From the NCBI GenBank assembly GCA_046299435.1, contig JBKBIC010000080.1, positions 1 to 20,018 on the forward strand: a stretch of 20,018 bases of DNA, read 5' to 3'. The position numbers and the translations under genes are program-made. Positions 1 through 7,800 of the stretch are shown here, in pieces. The stretch's first letter is position 1. Every line of letters begins with the position of its first letter. The notes below the pieces were generated by a model that worked only from the letters and a program-made list of their open reading frames with translations, was not told where the DNA came from and made no database searches. Source of the stretch: M3007 sp046299435 (lineage in GTDB: Bacteria; Bacteroidota; Bacteroidia; Chitinophagales; Saprospiraceae).

Positions 1-554
1 CGCGACCACTCGGCGGGCAGGTGCCGGGTGGCCGGGTGCGTGTGATCGTGGACGTGTAGCGTGGCTTGCTGCTGGTCGGGGTGGCCGTTGAAATAGCCGC
101 CGACCAAGCCGCCGTACCACTTCCAGCCGTACTCTGTGTCGGTGGCCGCGTGAACGCCCACAAAGCCGCCGCCCGCTTGGATAAACCGCTCGAAATCAGC
201 CTCTTGTCGGTGGTCGAGCACGTCGCCGGTGGTGTTCAAGAACACGACGGCGGCATAGCGGCACAGGTTTTCCTCCGTGAAATCCTCGGCGTTTTCCGTC
301 GAATCGAGCATCACGCCGTGCGCGTCGCAGAGCTTCCGCAGCGCGGCCACGCCCGCCGGGATGGACTGGTGGCGGTAGCCCGCTGTTTTCGTGAACACGA
401 GGATGCGCGGCGGCACTTCGTATTTTTTGCAGTTGGAAAACAGGTTGGCCGCGAGGCAAACGGCGAGCAGGCCGAGCGCGAGATTTACGATTCCCAATTT
501 ACGATTTACGATTTCAAATTGACCAATTTCTGATTTCCAATTCCCAATTCCCAT
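1..554 (-). CDS. ThuA-like domain protein, C-terminus outside window
   Basis: The reading frame is open from the left edge to an ATG at 554, giving 184 residues with no stop in the window. After an odd N-terminal stretch (residues 1-24) there is a hydrophobic segment (about 25-40) ending in FSNCKK, which suggests a signal peptide or atypical lipobox. The mature part then reads ILVFTKTAGYRHQSIPAG, later FIQAGGGFVGVHAATDTEY and WYGGLVGGYFNGHPDQQQ. This is the typical pattern of ThuA domains (trehalose-utilisation family, class-I glutamine-amidotransferase-like fold), which in Bacteroidota are secreted and often linked to sugar metabolism. The substrate is unknown. The start is uncertain: the first 24 codons are translated low-complexity repeat, and a TTG at codon 20 would give a cleaner signal peptide. 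I see no -7 promoter between this gene and the terminator at 574-611. Confidence 0.85.
   Translation of the reverse strand, partial: MGIGNWKSEIGQFEIVNRKLGIVNLALGLLAVCLAANLFSNCKKYEVPPRILVFTKTAGYRHQSIPAGVAALRKLCDAHGVMLDSTENAEDFTEENLCRYAAVVFLNTTGDVLDHRQEADFERFIQAGGGFVGVHAATDTEYGWKWYGGLVGGYFNGHPDQQQATLHVHDHTHPATRHLPAEWS
478..554. repeat. AT-rich word repeat (ATTTACG / AATTCCC) at ThuA gene start
   Basis: The tract consists almost entirely of variants of ATTTACGATT and CCAATTCCC. Its AT content is far above that of its surroundings. If the ATG at 554 is used, it is read in frame as the N-terminus of the ThuA-like protein (MGIGNWKSEIGQFEIVNRK). Confidence 0.75.
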
Positions 555-573
555 GACGAGGAGAGTTTTGATG

Positions 574-611
574 AAAAAAAGCCGCCCGAACTGGGGGCGG
601 TTCGGGCGGCT
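574..611 (-). terminator. Intrinsic terminator of the first Uma2 gene
   Basis: Read on the minus strand, a perfect 12-bp stem (AGCCGCCCGAAC pairing with GTTCGGGCGGCT) closes an 8-base loop and is followed by seven T (the A-run at 574-580). It lies about 30 bases after the stop codon of the Uma2 gene at 641 and about 20 bases before the ThuA gene start. Confidence 0.9.
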
Positions 612-640
612 AATGTATGACAGGAACTTATGAAAATTGG

Positions 641-1135
641 CTACTGGAAAACGGACTCCAAAGGTAGTTCGATGCCGAGGCGCGGGTCTTTCAAAACGTC
701 GGGTTCGAGGAACATCTCGAATTGCTCTGGTGTGCGATAGACCGCGATGTAGGCCATGCGCGGCACGACGACCCAAACTGATTGCACGCCCGCTCGGAGG
801 AAATCGCCCGCTTTTTCAATTAAATCTTCGATGGCTTGCCGGGGCGAGAGGATTTCGACCACGGCAAGCGGCATATCTTTTCTTTTGATGACATCGGGTT
901 GGCGCACGTCAATCTTGAACTTCGGGTAGATGGCAATGTCCGGCACCATCGAAGGTGCGCCCTTACTTTCGTCAAGGTTCAGTTCGGGGAGTATGGTGAA
1001 TTTGTCCCGATAGCGGTTTCGCAATTCACCTATCAAATTGCTCTGGACGAAGGAGTGGTGGGTGCTGGGCATGGGTTTTCCGCGTTCGATTTCGTAATCG
1101 GTTGCTGGTGCTGAGGTTTCGACGAAGACTTCCAT
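641..1135 (-). CDS. Uma2 family (PD-(D/E)XK nuclease-fold) protein
   Basis: The product is 164 residues. It shows the Uma2/DUF820 pattern: an N-terminal TDYEIERGKPMP segment, the acidic site VPDIAIYP (Asp66), the conserved VEILSP (Glu94), a Lys near 108 and the strand VWVVVP. Asp66, Glu94 and Lys108 are candidates for the metal-dependent nuclease triad of the PD-(D/E)XK fold. Members of this family are abundant in cyanobacteria and Bacteroidota, and their cellular role is unsettled. I chose the ATG at 1135 because two -7 elements lie just upstream (1153-1160 and 1203-1210) and because residues before it do not resemble the family. A paralogue lies at 12469-12975. The gene is a single unit ending in the terminator at 574-611. 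Confidence 0.88.
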   Translation of the reverse strand: MEVFVETSAPATDYEIERGKPMPSTHHSFVQSNLIGELRNRYRDKFTILPELNLDESKGAPSMVPDIAIYPKFKIDVRQPDVIKRKDMPLAVVEILSPRQAIEDLIEKAGDFLRAGVQSVWVVVPRMAYIAVYRTPEQFEMFLEPDVLKDPRLGIELPLESVFQ

Positions 1136-1152
1136 GTGCAGGTGATTTTGGA

Positions 1153-1160
1153 CAAAGGTA
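1153..1160 (-). promoter_or_regulatory. -7 promoter element TACCTTTG, Uma2 gene
   Basis: On the minus strand this matches the Bacteroidota -7 consensus TAnnTTTG exactly. It lies 17 bases before the ATG at 1135, which supports that start and implies a leader of about 13 bases. No clear -33 TTTG is visible. Confidence 0.6.
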
Positions 1161-1202
1161 GTCGCTTGGTCGGCTTGTAGGTGTAGTCTTTTGGGTGCGC
1201 AA

Positions 1203-1210
1203 CAAAGGTA
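1203..1210 (-). promoter_or_regulatory. Second -7-like element TACCTTTG upstream of Uma2 gene
   Basis: This is an exact TAnnTTTG match on the minus strand, 50 bases upstream of the first one. It would give a leader of about 65 bases. It may be an alternative promoter or a chance match. Confidence 0.4.
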
Positions 1211-1241
1211 TGTGCTGGGTTTTGGCACCTGCTTGTCTGGT

Positions 1242-1317
1242 GGGATTTTTCTTGTGTGCCGTGTTTGGTGCTGCGTCCGACACACCAGATACGGCGCACG
1301 AAACACGAAAAAATCCC
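1242..1317. repeat. Word-built imperfect inverted repeat (CGTGTTTGGTG words)
   Basis: The left arm (1242-1270, starting GGGATTTTTCTTGTG and ending TTTGGTG) and the right arm (1283-1317, starting CACCAGATACGGCGC and ending AAAAAATCCC) are imperfect reverse complements. Both are made of CGTGT/CGTGTTT words. The repeat lies between the divergent Uma2 and tetR genes. Confidence 0.7.
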
Positions 1318-1360
1318 GTCGTCCGTCGCCCGAAAACAGGGGGTTCATCGAAAACGATAA

Positions 1361-1402
1361 AAACGCCGGAAACGATTGAGCGCAAAATCGTTTCCGGCGT
1401 TT
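1361..1402. promoter_or_regulatory. 17-bp perfect palindrome at tetR promoter, candidate operator
   Basis: AAACGCCGGAAACGATT (1361-1377) and its exact reverse complement (1386-1402) flank an 8-base spacer. The right arm ends on the first base of the -7 element of the tetR-family gene. TetR-family regulators commonly bind palindromes overlapping their own promoter, so this is the best operator candidate in the window. However, other loci here carry similar long inverted repeats beside promoters without a regulator gene, so it may belong to that repeat class instead. Confidence 0.6.
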
Positions 1403-1409
1403 ACCTTTG
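1402..1409 (+). promoter_or_regulatory. -7 promoter element TACCTTTG, tetR-family gene
   Basis: This is an exact TAnnTTTG match whose last base lies only 4 bases before the ATG at 1414. Transcription would start at or next to the start codon, giving a leaderless or nearly leaderless mRNA. It decides the start at 1414 over in-frame codons further upstream. Confidence 0.7.
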
Positions 1410-1413
1410 CGCC

Positions 1414-2022
1414 ATGTTTACAGAACAGCAGGAAAAATGGCTGAAACGGGTGGAAGACCTGTTTCTGCGGTACGGGATGCGGAGCCTCACGATGGACGAC
1501 GTGGCGCGCGAGCTGGCGATTTCCAAAAAGACACTGTACCAGTTCGTGGACAACAAGGAGGATTTGGTGATGAAGGTCATGGAACGCCACATCGGCGAAG
1601 ACTGTCAAAAAGCTGAAGCCCTGCACGAAGCCTCGACTGATGCGATTGACGAGCTGCTGCGCGTGGCCGAGTACAATTCGGTGGATTTCGGGAAGATGAA
1701 ATCGAACGTCATCTACGAATTGCAGCGGTTTTTCCCCAGCGCATGGGAAAAAATGCAGGAGTACAACTGGGGCTTCATGTACAAAGTCGTGCTCGAAAAC
1801 CTCGAATGGGGCATCCGCGACGGGCTTTACCGCACGGATTTTGACCCTGACATCGTCGCCCGGATGCACATCGCTTCGGTGTTCACGGTCTTCGACGAGC
1901 GCATTTTCCCCAAACCGCCCTACAACTTGGAACTTCTTTTTCGGGAATATATGTTGCACTACCTGCACGGCATCATCTCCGAAAAGGGCCGCGAGGTCTT
2001 GAAAGCAAGGCCCTTGAAATAG
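1414..2022 (+). CDS. TetR/AcrR-family transcriptional regulator
   Basis: The product is 202 residues, the normal length for TetR-family repressors. The N-terminal three-helix DNA-binding domain is clear: LFLRYGMRSLTMDDVARELA, then the recognition helix region ISKKTLYQFVDNKEDLV (HTH about 25-44). The C-terminal two thirds is a helical ligand-binding and dimerisation domain without recognisable family features. The gene stands immediately upstream of, and co-oriented with, an outer-membrane factor, a membrane-fusion protein and an RND pump. It therefore very likely represses that efflux operon and probably itself, with release by a pump substrate (inference from family and context). The palindrome at 1361-1402 is a candidate operator. 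Longer in-frame starts reach back through the repeat region and are rejected. Confidence 0.92.
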   Translation: MFTEQQEKWLKRVEDLFLRYGMRSLTMDDVARELAISKKTLYQFVDNKEDLVMKVMERHIGEDCQKAEALHEASTDAIDELLRVAEYNSVDFGKMKSNVIYELQRFFPSAWEKMQEYNWGFMYKVVLENLEWGIRDGLYRTDFDPDIVARMHIASVFTVFDERIFPKPPYNLELLFREYMLHYLHGIISEKGREVLKARPLK

Positions 2023-2028
2023 TGTTTG

Positions 2029-2092
2029 GTGTGTCGTCTTTCGTGTGTCGTTGTTCGAGGACACGCACGACGACACACGAAAAACGACACAC
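2029..2092. repeat. Word-built inverted repeat (GTGTGTCGT / ACGACACAC)
   Basis: The 26-base arms 2029-2054 and 2067-2092 are reverse complements at 24 of 26 positions, with a 12-base loop. Each arm contains the word GTGTGTCGT twice. The repeat fills most of the gap between the tetR-family stop and the TolC-like gene start. No T-run follows, so it does not look like a standard terminator. Confidence 0.85.
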
Positions 2093-2115
2093 GATACACG
2101 AAAACTCATCTTATC

Positions 2116-3438
2116 ATGCAATTGAAATCTTGGCTGAAAACACTGGTTTTCAGCATTTTAACGGGCGCGTCCGGCTCGCTTGCCGCCCAAGCCATGAGCC
2201 TCGACGACTGCATCAACTACGCCCTCGCAAACAACCCCCAAATCAAAGTCGCGCAGCTGCAAATGGCCGATGCCGAATGGCAAATCAAGGAGAACAAATC
2301 CACCGGCCTGCCGCAAGTCACTGGCTCCATCGGCTACCAGTACTTCATCCAAAGGCCCGGCATCCCGGCCAGCGCGCTCGGCTTCCCCGGCGCGGGCGAC
2401 GAAAAAATCGCCTTCAACGCCTACCACAGCCTCAGCCCAACCGTCACCGCCAACCAATTGTTTTTCAGCAACAGCTACCGACTCGCCCTCAAAGCGGCCA
2501 ATTACTACCGCGATTATGTGGCGGCCCAAGCGGCCGTCACGCGACGGACGCTCCGCAATCAAGTGATTGACGCTTACCTGCCCGCCTTGCTCCTCGCCGA
2601 CAACGTGAAGACGCTGGACAAAAACATCGGCAACCTCGAAAAACTGCTCGCCGAGACGCGGGCCACGAACCAAGCCGGGTTCGCCGAGCAACTCGACGTG
2701 GACAGGCTCGAACTCTCGCTCGCCACGCTCCGCAGCGAGCGCGGCAACCTCGTCCGGCAGGCCGAAATGGTCGTCAATGCCCTCAAAATGGTCATGGGCA
2801 AGCCCGTCAAAGAGGACATCAGCCTCGCCGACGACACCGACAAACTGCTCCTGCAATACGCCGATGCCGACCTAACCAGCGAACTTAACCCGATGAACCG
2901 CCCGGAATACCTCGAACTGCTGAAAGGCCGCGAACTGAGTGCCCTGCAAGTCGAGCTCCACCGCAAACCCTGGATGCCCAACGTGGCCGGCTTCGTGCAG
3001 TACGCACCGGGTTTTCAGGGCGGTTTCGGCGACGACACCAAGTGGTTTTTCATCCCCTCGGCGGTCGCCGGCCTCTCCGTCAATTTCACGCTCTGGGACA
3101 GCGGCACGGCCAAAGCCCGCCGCCAACGCGCCATCGTCGGGGTACAAACCATTGACGAGCAGAAAAAAATGCTCGAAAACGCCTTCGCCCTCGAAATCGA
3201 GAACGCCCGCAAACAATACCTCAACGCGCAGGAACGCCTCCAAAGCCAGCAAAAAAACCTCGACCTCGCCCGGCGCATCTACGACACCACGCAGACGAAA
3301 TACAAGGCTGGCGTGGGCAGCAGCTTCGAGTTGGTGTCCGCCGAGCAGGGGCTTTACGCCGCCCAGCAGGCCGTCTCGCAGGCGCGTTTCGATTTGCTGA
3401 CCGCCAAAACTGCCGTCAAAAAAGCACTCGGAAATTGA
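2116..3438 (+). CDS. TolC-like outer-membrane efflux factor
   Basis: The product is 440 residues, with a signal peptide ending near LAAQA (about 20-26). It then shows the classical opening of the outer-membrane efflux protein family, MSLDDCINYALANNPQIKVA, and the repeated long amphipathic helices typical of TolC (for example residues about 155-225 and 350-405). Near the C-terminus YKAGVGSSFELVSAEQGLYAAQQ is the second-repeat hallmark. It would form the trimeric outer-membrane channel of the tripartite pump encoded downstream. I chose the ATG at 2116 because the signal peptide begins there; the upstream in-frame extension is translated repeat. It is probably cotranscribed with the fusion protein and pump. 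No separate -7 element was seen in the 93-base gap before it. Confidence 0.93.
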   Translation: MQLKSWLKTLVFSILTGASGSLAAQAMSLDDCINYALANNPQIKVAQLQMADAEWQIKENKSTGLPQVTGSIGYQYFIQRPGIPASALGFPGAGDEKIAFNAYHSLSPTVTANQLFFSNSYRLALKAANYYRDYVAAQAAVTRRTLRNQVIDAYLPALLLADNVKTLDKNIGNLEKLLAETRATNQAGFAEQLDVDRLELSLATLRSERGNLVRQAEMVVNALKMVMGKPVKEDISLADDTDKLLLQYADADLTSELNPMNRPEYLELLKGRELSALQVELHRKPWMPNVAGFVQYAPGFQGGFGDDTKWFFIPSAVAGLSVNFTLWDSGTAKARRQRAIVGVQTIDEQKKMLENAFALEIENARKQYLNAQERLQSQQKNLDLARRIYDTTQTKYKAGVGSSFELVSAEQGLYAAQQAVSQARFDLLTAKTAVKKALGN

Positions 3439-3508
3439 GTTGAAAAGTTGAATCGGCTTGAAAAGTGGAACCCCATTCAACGCTTCAACTTTCCTCCTCT
3501 CTTCAACT
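3438..3508. repeat. Word-built inverted repeat (AGTTGAA / TTCAACT)
   Basis: AGTTGAAAAGTTGAA at the left starts within the last base of the TolC-like stop codon. TTCAACTTT and TTCAACT at the right are its complementary words, separated by about 35 bases that hold further TTGAAAAG and ATTCAACG copies. It occupies nearly all of the gap between tolC-like and fusion-protein genes. Confidence 0.7.
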
Positions 3509-3523
3509 ATAAATCAATCAATA

Positions 3524-4648
3524 ATGAAAAATAAATCCATTCTTCATCTTGCTGTGCTCGGTCTCGTGCTCGTGTTGCCCATCGCCTGCGGCGGCCCCAG
3601 CCAAGACCCCGCAGCCAAACTCGCCAGCCTGAAAGACCAAAAAGCCAAACTCGAAGCCGAAATCGCGGCTTTGGAAAAAGAGGTCGGCGGCCCAGCAACG
3701 GCTCCGAAAGTCCGCACCGTCGGCTTGGCTGAACTGAAAACCGAGTCTTTCCGCCACTTCATTGACATGCAAGGCCGCGTGGATGCCGAAAACATCGTGA
3801 TGGCGACCTCCAAAATGCCCGGCTCCCTGACCCGCATCTTGGTCAAAAACGGCTCAACCGTCTCCAAAGGCCAGCTCTTGGCCGAAATGGACGACGAACT
3901 GATGCAGAAATCTTTGTCGCAGCTGGAAACACAATTGGCCTTTGCCAAAGACGTGTACAACCGCCAAAAAGGGCTTTGGGACCAGAAAATCGGCACTGAA
4001 ATCCAGTTCCTGCAAGCCAAGAACACGGTCGAAAACATCGAAAAACAGATTGCCACGACCAAAGAACAATGGGCCATGAGCAAAATCTACGCGCCCATCG
4101 GCGGCACGGTGGACAACGTGCTGCTCAAAGTCGGCCAATCCATCGCGCCGGGCGTGCCGCTTTGCCAAATCGTGAATTTGGGCGACATGAAAATCAAAGG
4201 CGAGGTGCCCGATGCGTATGTCGCAAAGGTCAAGCAGGGCGACCCGGTGGTGGTGTTCTTCCCGGATTTGAACAAGGAAATCACGAGCCGCGTCACCTAC
4301 GTCAGCAAGACCATCAACCCCGTAAACCGCACGTTCTCAATCGAATGTGCATTGCCGAACGGCGCAGCGTACAAGCCCAACCAAGTGGCCGTGATGAAAA
4401 TCGTGGACTATTCGAACGCCTCGGCGGTCGTCGTCCCGGTCAACGTGCTGCAATCCGGCGACGGTGGTGACTTCGTGCTCGTGGCCGACAAAACGGGCGA
4501 CAAAACCGCGACCGTCCGCAAGGCTCCCGTCAAGCAAGGCCAGAATTACAACGGTATGGTGGAAATCACCGACGGCCTGAAAAAAGGCGACTGGCTCATC
4601 ACGACCGGTTTTCAGGACGTGAACGCGGGCGAGACGGTGAGCTTTTGA
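3524..4648 (+). CDS. RND efflux membrane-fusion (periplasmic adaptor) lipoprotein
   Basis: The product is 374 residues, with a lipoprotein signal: a hydrophobic stretch then LVLPIAC, lipidated Cys22. A short coiled coil follows (KLASLKDQKAKLEAEIAALEK). The barrel-sandwich (lipoyl-like) half-motifs are KMPGSLTRILVKNGSTVSKG (about 105-125) and IYAPIGGTVDNVLLKVGQSI (about 188-207), with a helical hairpin between them (about 130-187). A beta-barrel and membrane-proximal domain complete the HlyD/AcrA-family layout. It links the inner-membrane pump to the TolC-like channel. The start at 3524 places the signal peptide at the N-terminus. It stands 85 bases after the channel gene and 212 bases before the pump gene, and both gaps contain word-built inverted repeats. 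Confidence 0.93.
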   Translation: MKNKSILHLAVLGLVLVLPIACGGPSQDPAAKLASLKDQKAKLEAEIAALEKEVGGPATAPKVRTVGLAELKTESFRHFIDMQGRVDAENIVMATSKMPGSLTRILVKNGSTVSKGQLLAEMDDELMQKSLSQLETQLAFAKDVYNRQKGLWDQKIGTEIQFLQAKNTVENIEKQIATTKEQWAMSKIYAPIGGTVDNVLLKVGQSIAPGVPLCQIVNLGDMKIKGEVPDAYVAKVKQGDPVVVFFPDLNKEITSRVTYVSKTINPVNRTFSIECALPNGAAYKPNQVAVMKIVDYSNASAVVVPVNVLQSGDGGDFVLVADKTGDKTATVRKAPVKQGQNYNGMVEITDGLKKGDWLITTGFQDVNAGETVSF

Positions 4649-4649
4649 A

Positions 4650-4708
4650 GCGTGTTGATTCGTTGATTTGGTGATGCGGCTATTTGAAAACGCCATCATC
4701 AACAGCGC
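4650..4708. repeat. Inverted repeat with TTGAT words
   Basis: GCGTGTTGAT with added TTGAT words (4650-4680) and GCCATCATCAACAGCGC (4692-4708) are reverse complements if about 13 bases of the left arm are looped out. The left arm carries repeated GTTGATT words. It begins just after the stop codon of the fusion-protein gene. Confidence 0.55.
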
Positions 4709-4779
4709 GGCATTTGACAACTTTCAAGGGTTGCCCAACAGCCGTGCGCCTTTCTTCCTCAAACGGAAAAAACATCTTG

Positions 4780-4846
4780 CCCTCTCCGTGCCCTCTGTGC
4801 CCCTGTGTTCGATAATTGAACACAGCCGCACAGAGGACGCAGAGGG
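4780..4846. repeat. Word-built hairpin (CCTCTGTG / CACAGAGG)
   Basis: The arms 4780-4810 and 4818-4846 pair as an 8-bp stem (CTGTGTTC), a 2-base mismatch, a 9-bp stem (CCTCTGTGC), a 2-base bulge and a further 10-bp stem with one mismatch, around a 7-base loop. The words CCTCTGTG and CAGAGGACG recur within the arms. It ends 14 bases before the pump start codon, so it may affect translation or mRNA stability (inference). Confidence 0.85.
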
Positions 4847-4860
4847 ATAAATCCAAAACA

Positions 4861-7800
4861 ATGAAAGAATTCAAACCCACGTCGTGGTCAATTGACAACC
4901 GTACCAGCATTTTCATCATTACGGTTATCATCACGCTGGCTGGCCTCATGTCGTACAATGCCCTGCCGAAGGAGCAATTCCCCGACATCGTGGTGCCCAC
5001 CATTTTCGTCTCGACGGTCTATCCGGGCGCATCGCCGACCGACATGGAACAGCTCGTGACCAAGCCCATCGAAAAACAGCTCAAAGGCATCAACGGCGTG
5101 AAAAAAGTCACGTCGTACTCCATTCAGGATTTCTCGAACATCATCGTCGAGTTCAACACCGACCTCGATGTGCCCATCTGCAAGCAAAAGGTGAAGGACG
5201 GCGTGGACAAAGCCATGCGCGACCTGCCCAACGACTTGCCCGCCGACCCGGCGGTGGCCGAGCTCGAATTTTCGGAAATCCCCATCATGTCGGTCAACAT
5301 CTCCGGCGATTTCGGCCTCGACAAGCTGAAAGACTACGCGGACGACCTGAAAGACCGCATCGAAGAGATGCGCGAAATCACCCGCGTTGACCTCGTCGGT
5401 GCCCTCGAAAAAGAGGTGCAGGTGGACGTGGACAAGTACAAAATGTCCGCCGCGCAACTGACTTTCCGCGACATCGAAAACGCCATCGCGTTCGAGAACA
5501 TGACCATTTCGGCAGGCAACGTGGACATCGGCGGCATGACCCGCTCGGTCTCCATCCGGGGCGACTTCAAAGACGTTGAGCAAATCAAAAACATCCTCGT
5601 CGGCTCGCAGAGCGGCGCACAAGTTTATCTGAAAGACATCGCCGACGTGCGCATGGGCCACGAAAAACAGGAGAGCTTCGGGCGGCTGAACGGCAAAAAC
5701 GTCATCGTCCTGAACGTCATCAAACGCGGCGGCGAGAACCTCATTGACGCTTCGGACAAAATCAAACTGCTCGTGGACGAGATGAAGGCCAACGAGTTCC
5801 CGCCGGGCCTCGAAGTCGTCATCACGGGCGACCAAAGCCGTGCCACGCGCACCACACTCCACGACCTCATCAACACCATCGTCATCGGCTTTATCCTCGT
5901 CGCGCTGGTGCTCATGTTTTTCATGGGCGGCACCAACGCGCTGTTCGTGGCCCTGGCCGTGCCGCTTTCGATGTGCATCGCCTTCATGGTGCTGCCGAGC
6001 GTGGGTTTCACGTTGAATATGATTGTGCTGTTCGCCTTCCTTTTGGGCCTCGGCATCGTGGTGGACGACGCGATTGTGGTCGTCGAAAACACGCACCGCA
6101 TTTACCACGACGAACATTTGGACATCGTGACCGCCGCGAAAAAGGCCGCCGGGGAGGTGTTTTTGCCCGTGCTTTCGGGCACGGCCACCACGCTCGCGCC
6201 GTTTTTCCCGCTCGTGTTCTGGGGCGGTTTGTTTGGCAAATTCATGCACTACTTGCCCGTGACCATCATCATCACGCTGACGGCCTCGCTGTTGGTGGCG
6301 TACATCATCAACCCGGTGTTCGCGGTGTGGTTCATGCGGAAAGAAGGCGACGATTCGATGAAAGTTGACCCCGTGAAAGCCCGCCGACGCACCATAGCCG
6401 CGTATGTGATTTTCGCGCTGGTGACTGTCTATGCCTACGCAAACGGCATGATAGGCTTCGGCAACTTCATGGTCTTCGCAGCCCTGTTTGTCGTGCTTTA
6501 CAAATATGTGCTGGAACACGCCGTCAACTGGTTCCAGCAAAAAGCATGGCCGAGTTTCCAGAATTTCTACGCCCGCTTCCTCGGTTTCGCGCTCAACCAC
6601 GCATGGGCCATGCTCGGCGGCGTGACGCTGCTGCTGTTCATTTCGTGCGGCATCACGGCTTCGCGGCAGGCCAACATCGTGCTCTTCCCGAAGGCCGACC
6701 CGAACTTCATCTACGTTTACCTGAATATGCCCGTCGGCACCGACGTGACCGTAACAGACTCGCTGACGCGGATTTTGGAGCAAAAAGTCACCGAAACGGT
6801 GGGCAAAAACAACCCAATCGTCGAATCCATCCTCTCGAACGTGGCCCTGAACGCTTCGGAAGACCAATTCGACCGTTCGGCCACCTCGAACAAAGGCAAG
6901 GTCGGCGTGGCATTTGTCGAATACGGCAACCGCAACGGTGAGGACACGAAGGCGTATATGGATAAAATCCGGGAAGCCACAAAAGGCTTGATTCCCGGCG
7001 CGGAAATCGTCGTTGACCAAGAGCAAGGCGGCCCACCTTCGCCAAAACCTATTTCAGTCGAAATCCGGGGCGACGATTTCGAGGACCTGGTGCGCGTGTC
7101 GTCTGCCGTCAAACGCTACCTCGATTCGCTCGCCATCCCCGGCGTGGAGGAGTTGCGCTCGGATTTGGTTGTGTCAAAACCCGAAATCAACATCCAGATT
7201 GACCGCGACCGCGCCAACCGCGAGGGCATCTCGACGGCGCAAATCGGCTCCGAGTTCCGCACGGCTATTCTGGGCAAAGAAGCCTCCAAGTTCAAGGACG
7301 GCGAGGACGAAGTGCCCATCCAAATCCGCCTCAAACCGGAGCAGCGCGAGAACATCAATGCCGTCGAAAACCTGAACATCACGTTCCGCGACATGAACAT
7401 GGGCGGTGTGCTGCGTTCCGTGCCGATGTCCGCGCTGGCCGACGTGAAATACACGAACACCTACGGCGGCATCCGGCGCAAAGACCAACAGCGCATCGTG
7501 ACCATTGCCTCGAACATCACGACCGAGTACCAACCCAAGCAGACCGAAGTGGTCAATGCCGTGAAAGCCGCAGTCGCCAGTTTCCCGAAAACGGAAGGCG
7601 TGACGGTCGGTTTTGCGGGCGAGGACGCGGAATTCATTGACGCGGCCACGTTCCTCGGTCGTTCGCTGCTCATCAGCATCGGCATCATCCTCCTGATTTT
7701 GGTCACGCAGTTCAACTCCTTCGGCAAGATGATCATCATCATGACGGAGGTGGTGTTTTCCATCATCGGCGTTTTGTTGGGTTTGGCCGCATTCAACATG

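Noticed and set aside
66..533. 155-codon plus-strand frame opposite the ThuA-like gene
   Set aside because: The minus frame gives strong ThuA motifs through to the window edge; the plus frame has no domain and ends in translated repeat.
1195..1413. Upstream extension of the TetR-family frame
   Set aside because: The added 73 residues are translated inverted repeats, and the promoter element at 1402-1409 lies inside the extension.
3438..4846. Repeats in the gaps considered as a CRISPR array or insertion sequence
   Set aside because: There are no uniform direct repeats with regular spacers, no cas genes and no transposase. The words differ from locus to locus.
4888..7026. 712-codon open frame on the minus strand inside the RND pump gene
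   Set aside because: It is antisense to a clearly conserved pump. Its product is His/Val/Asp-rich without any domain, as expected from the complement of GC-rich third positions.
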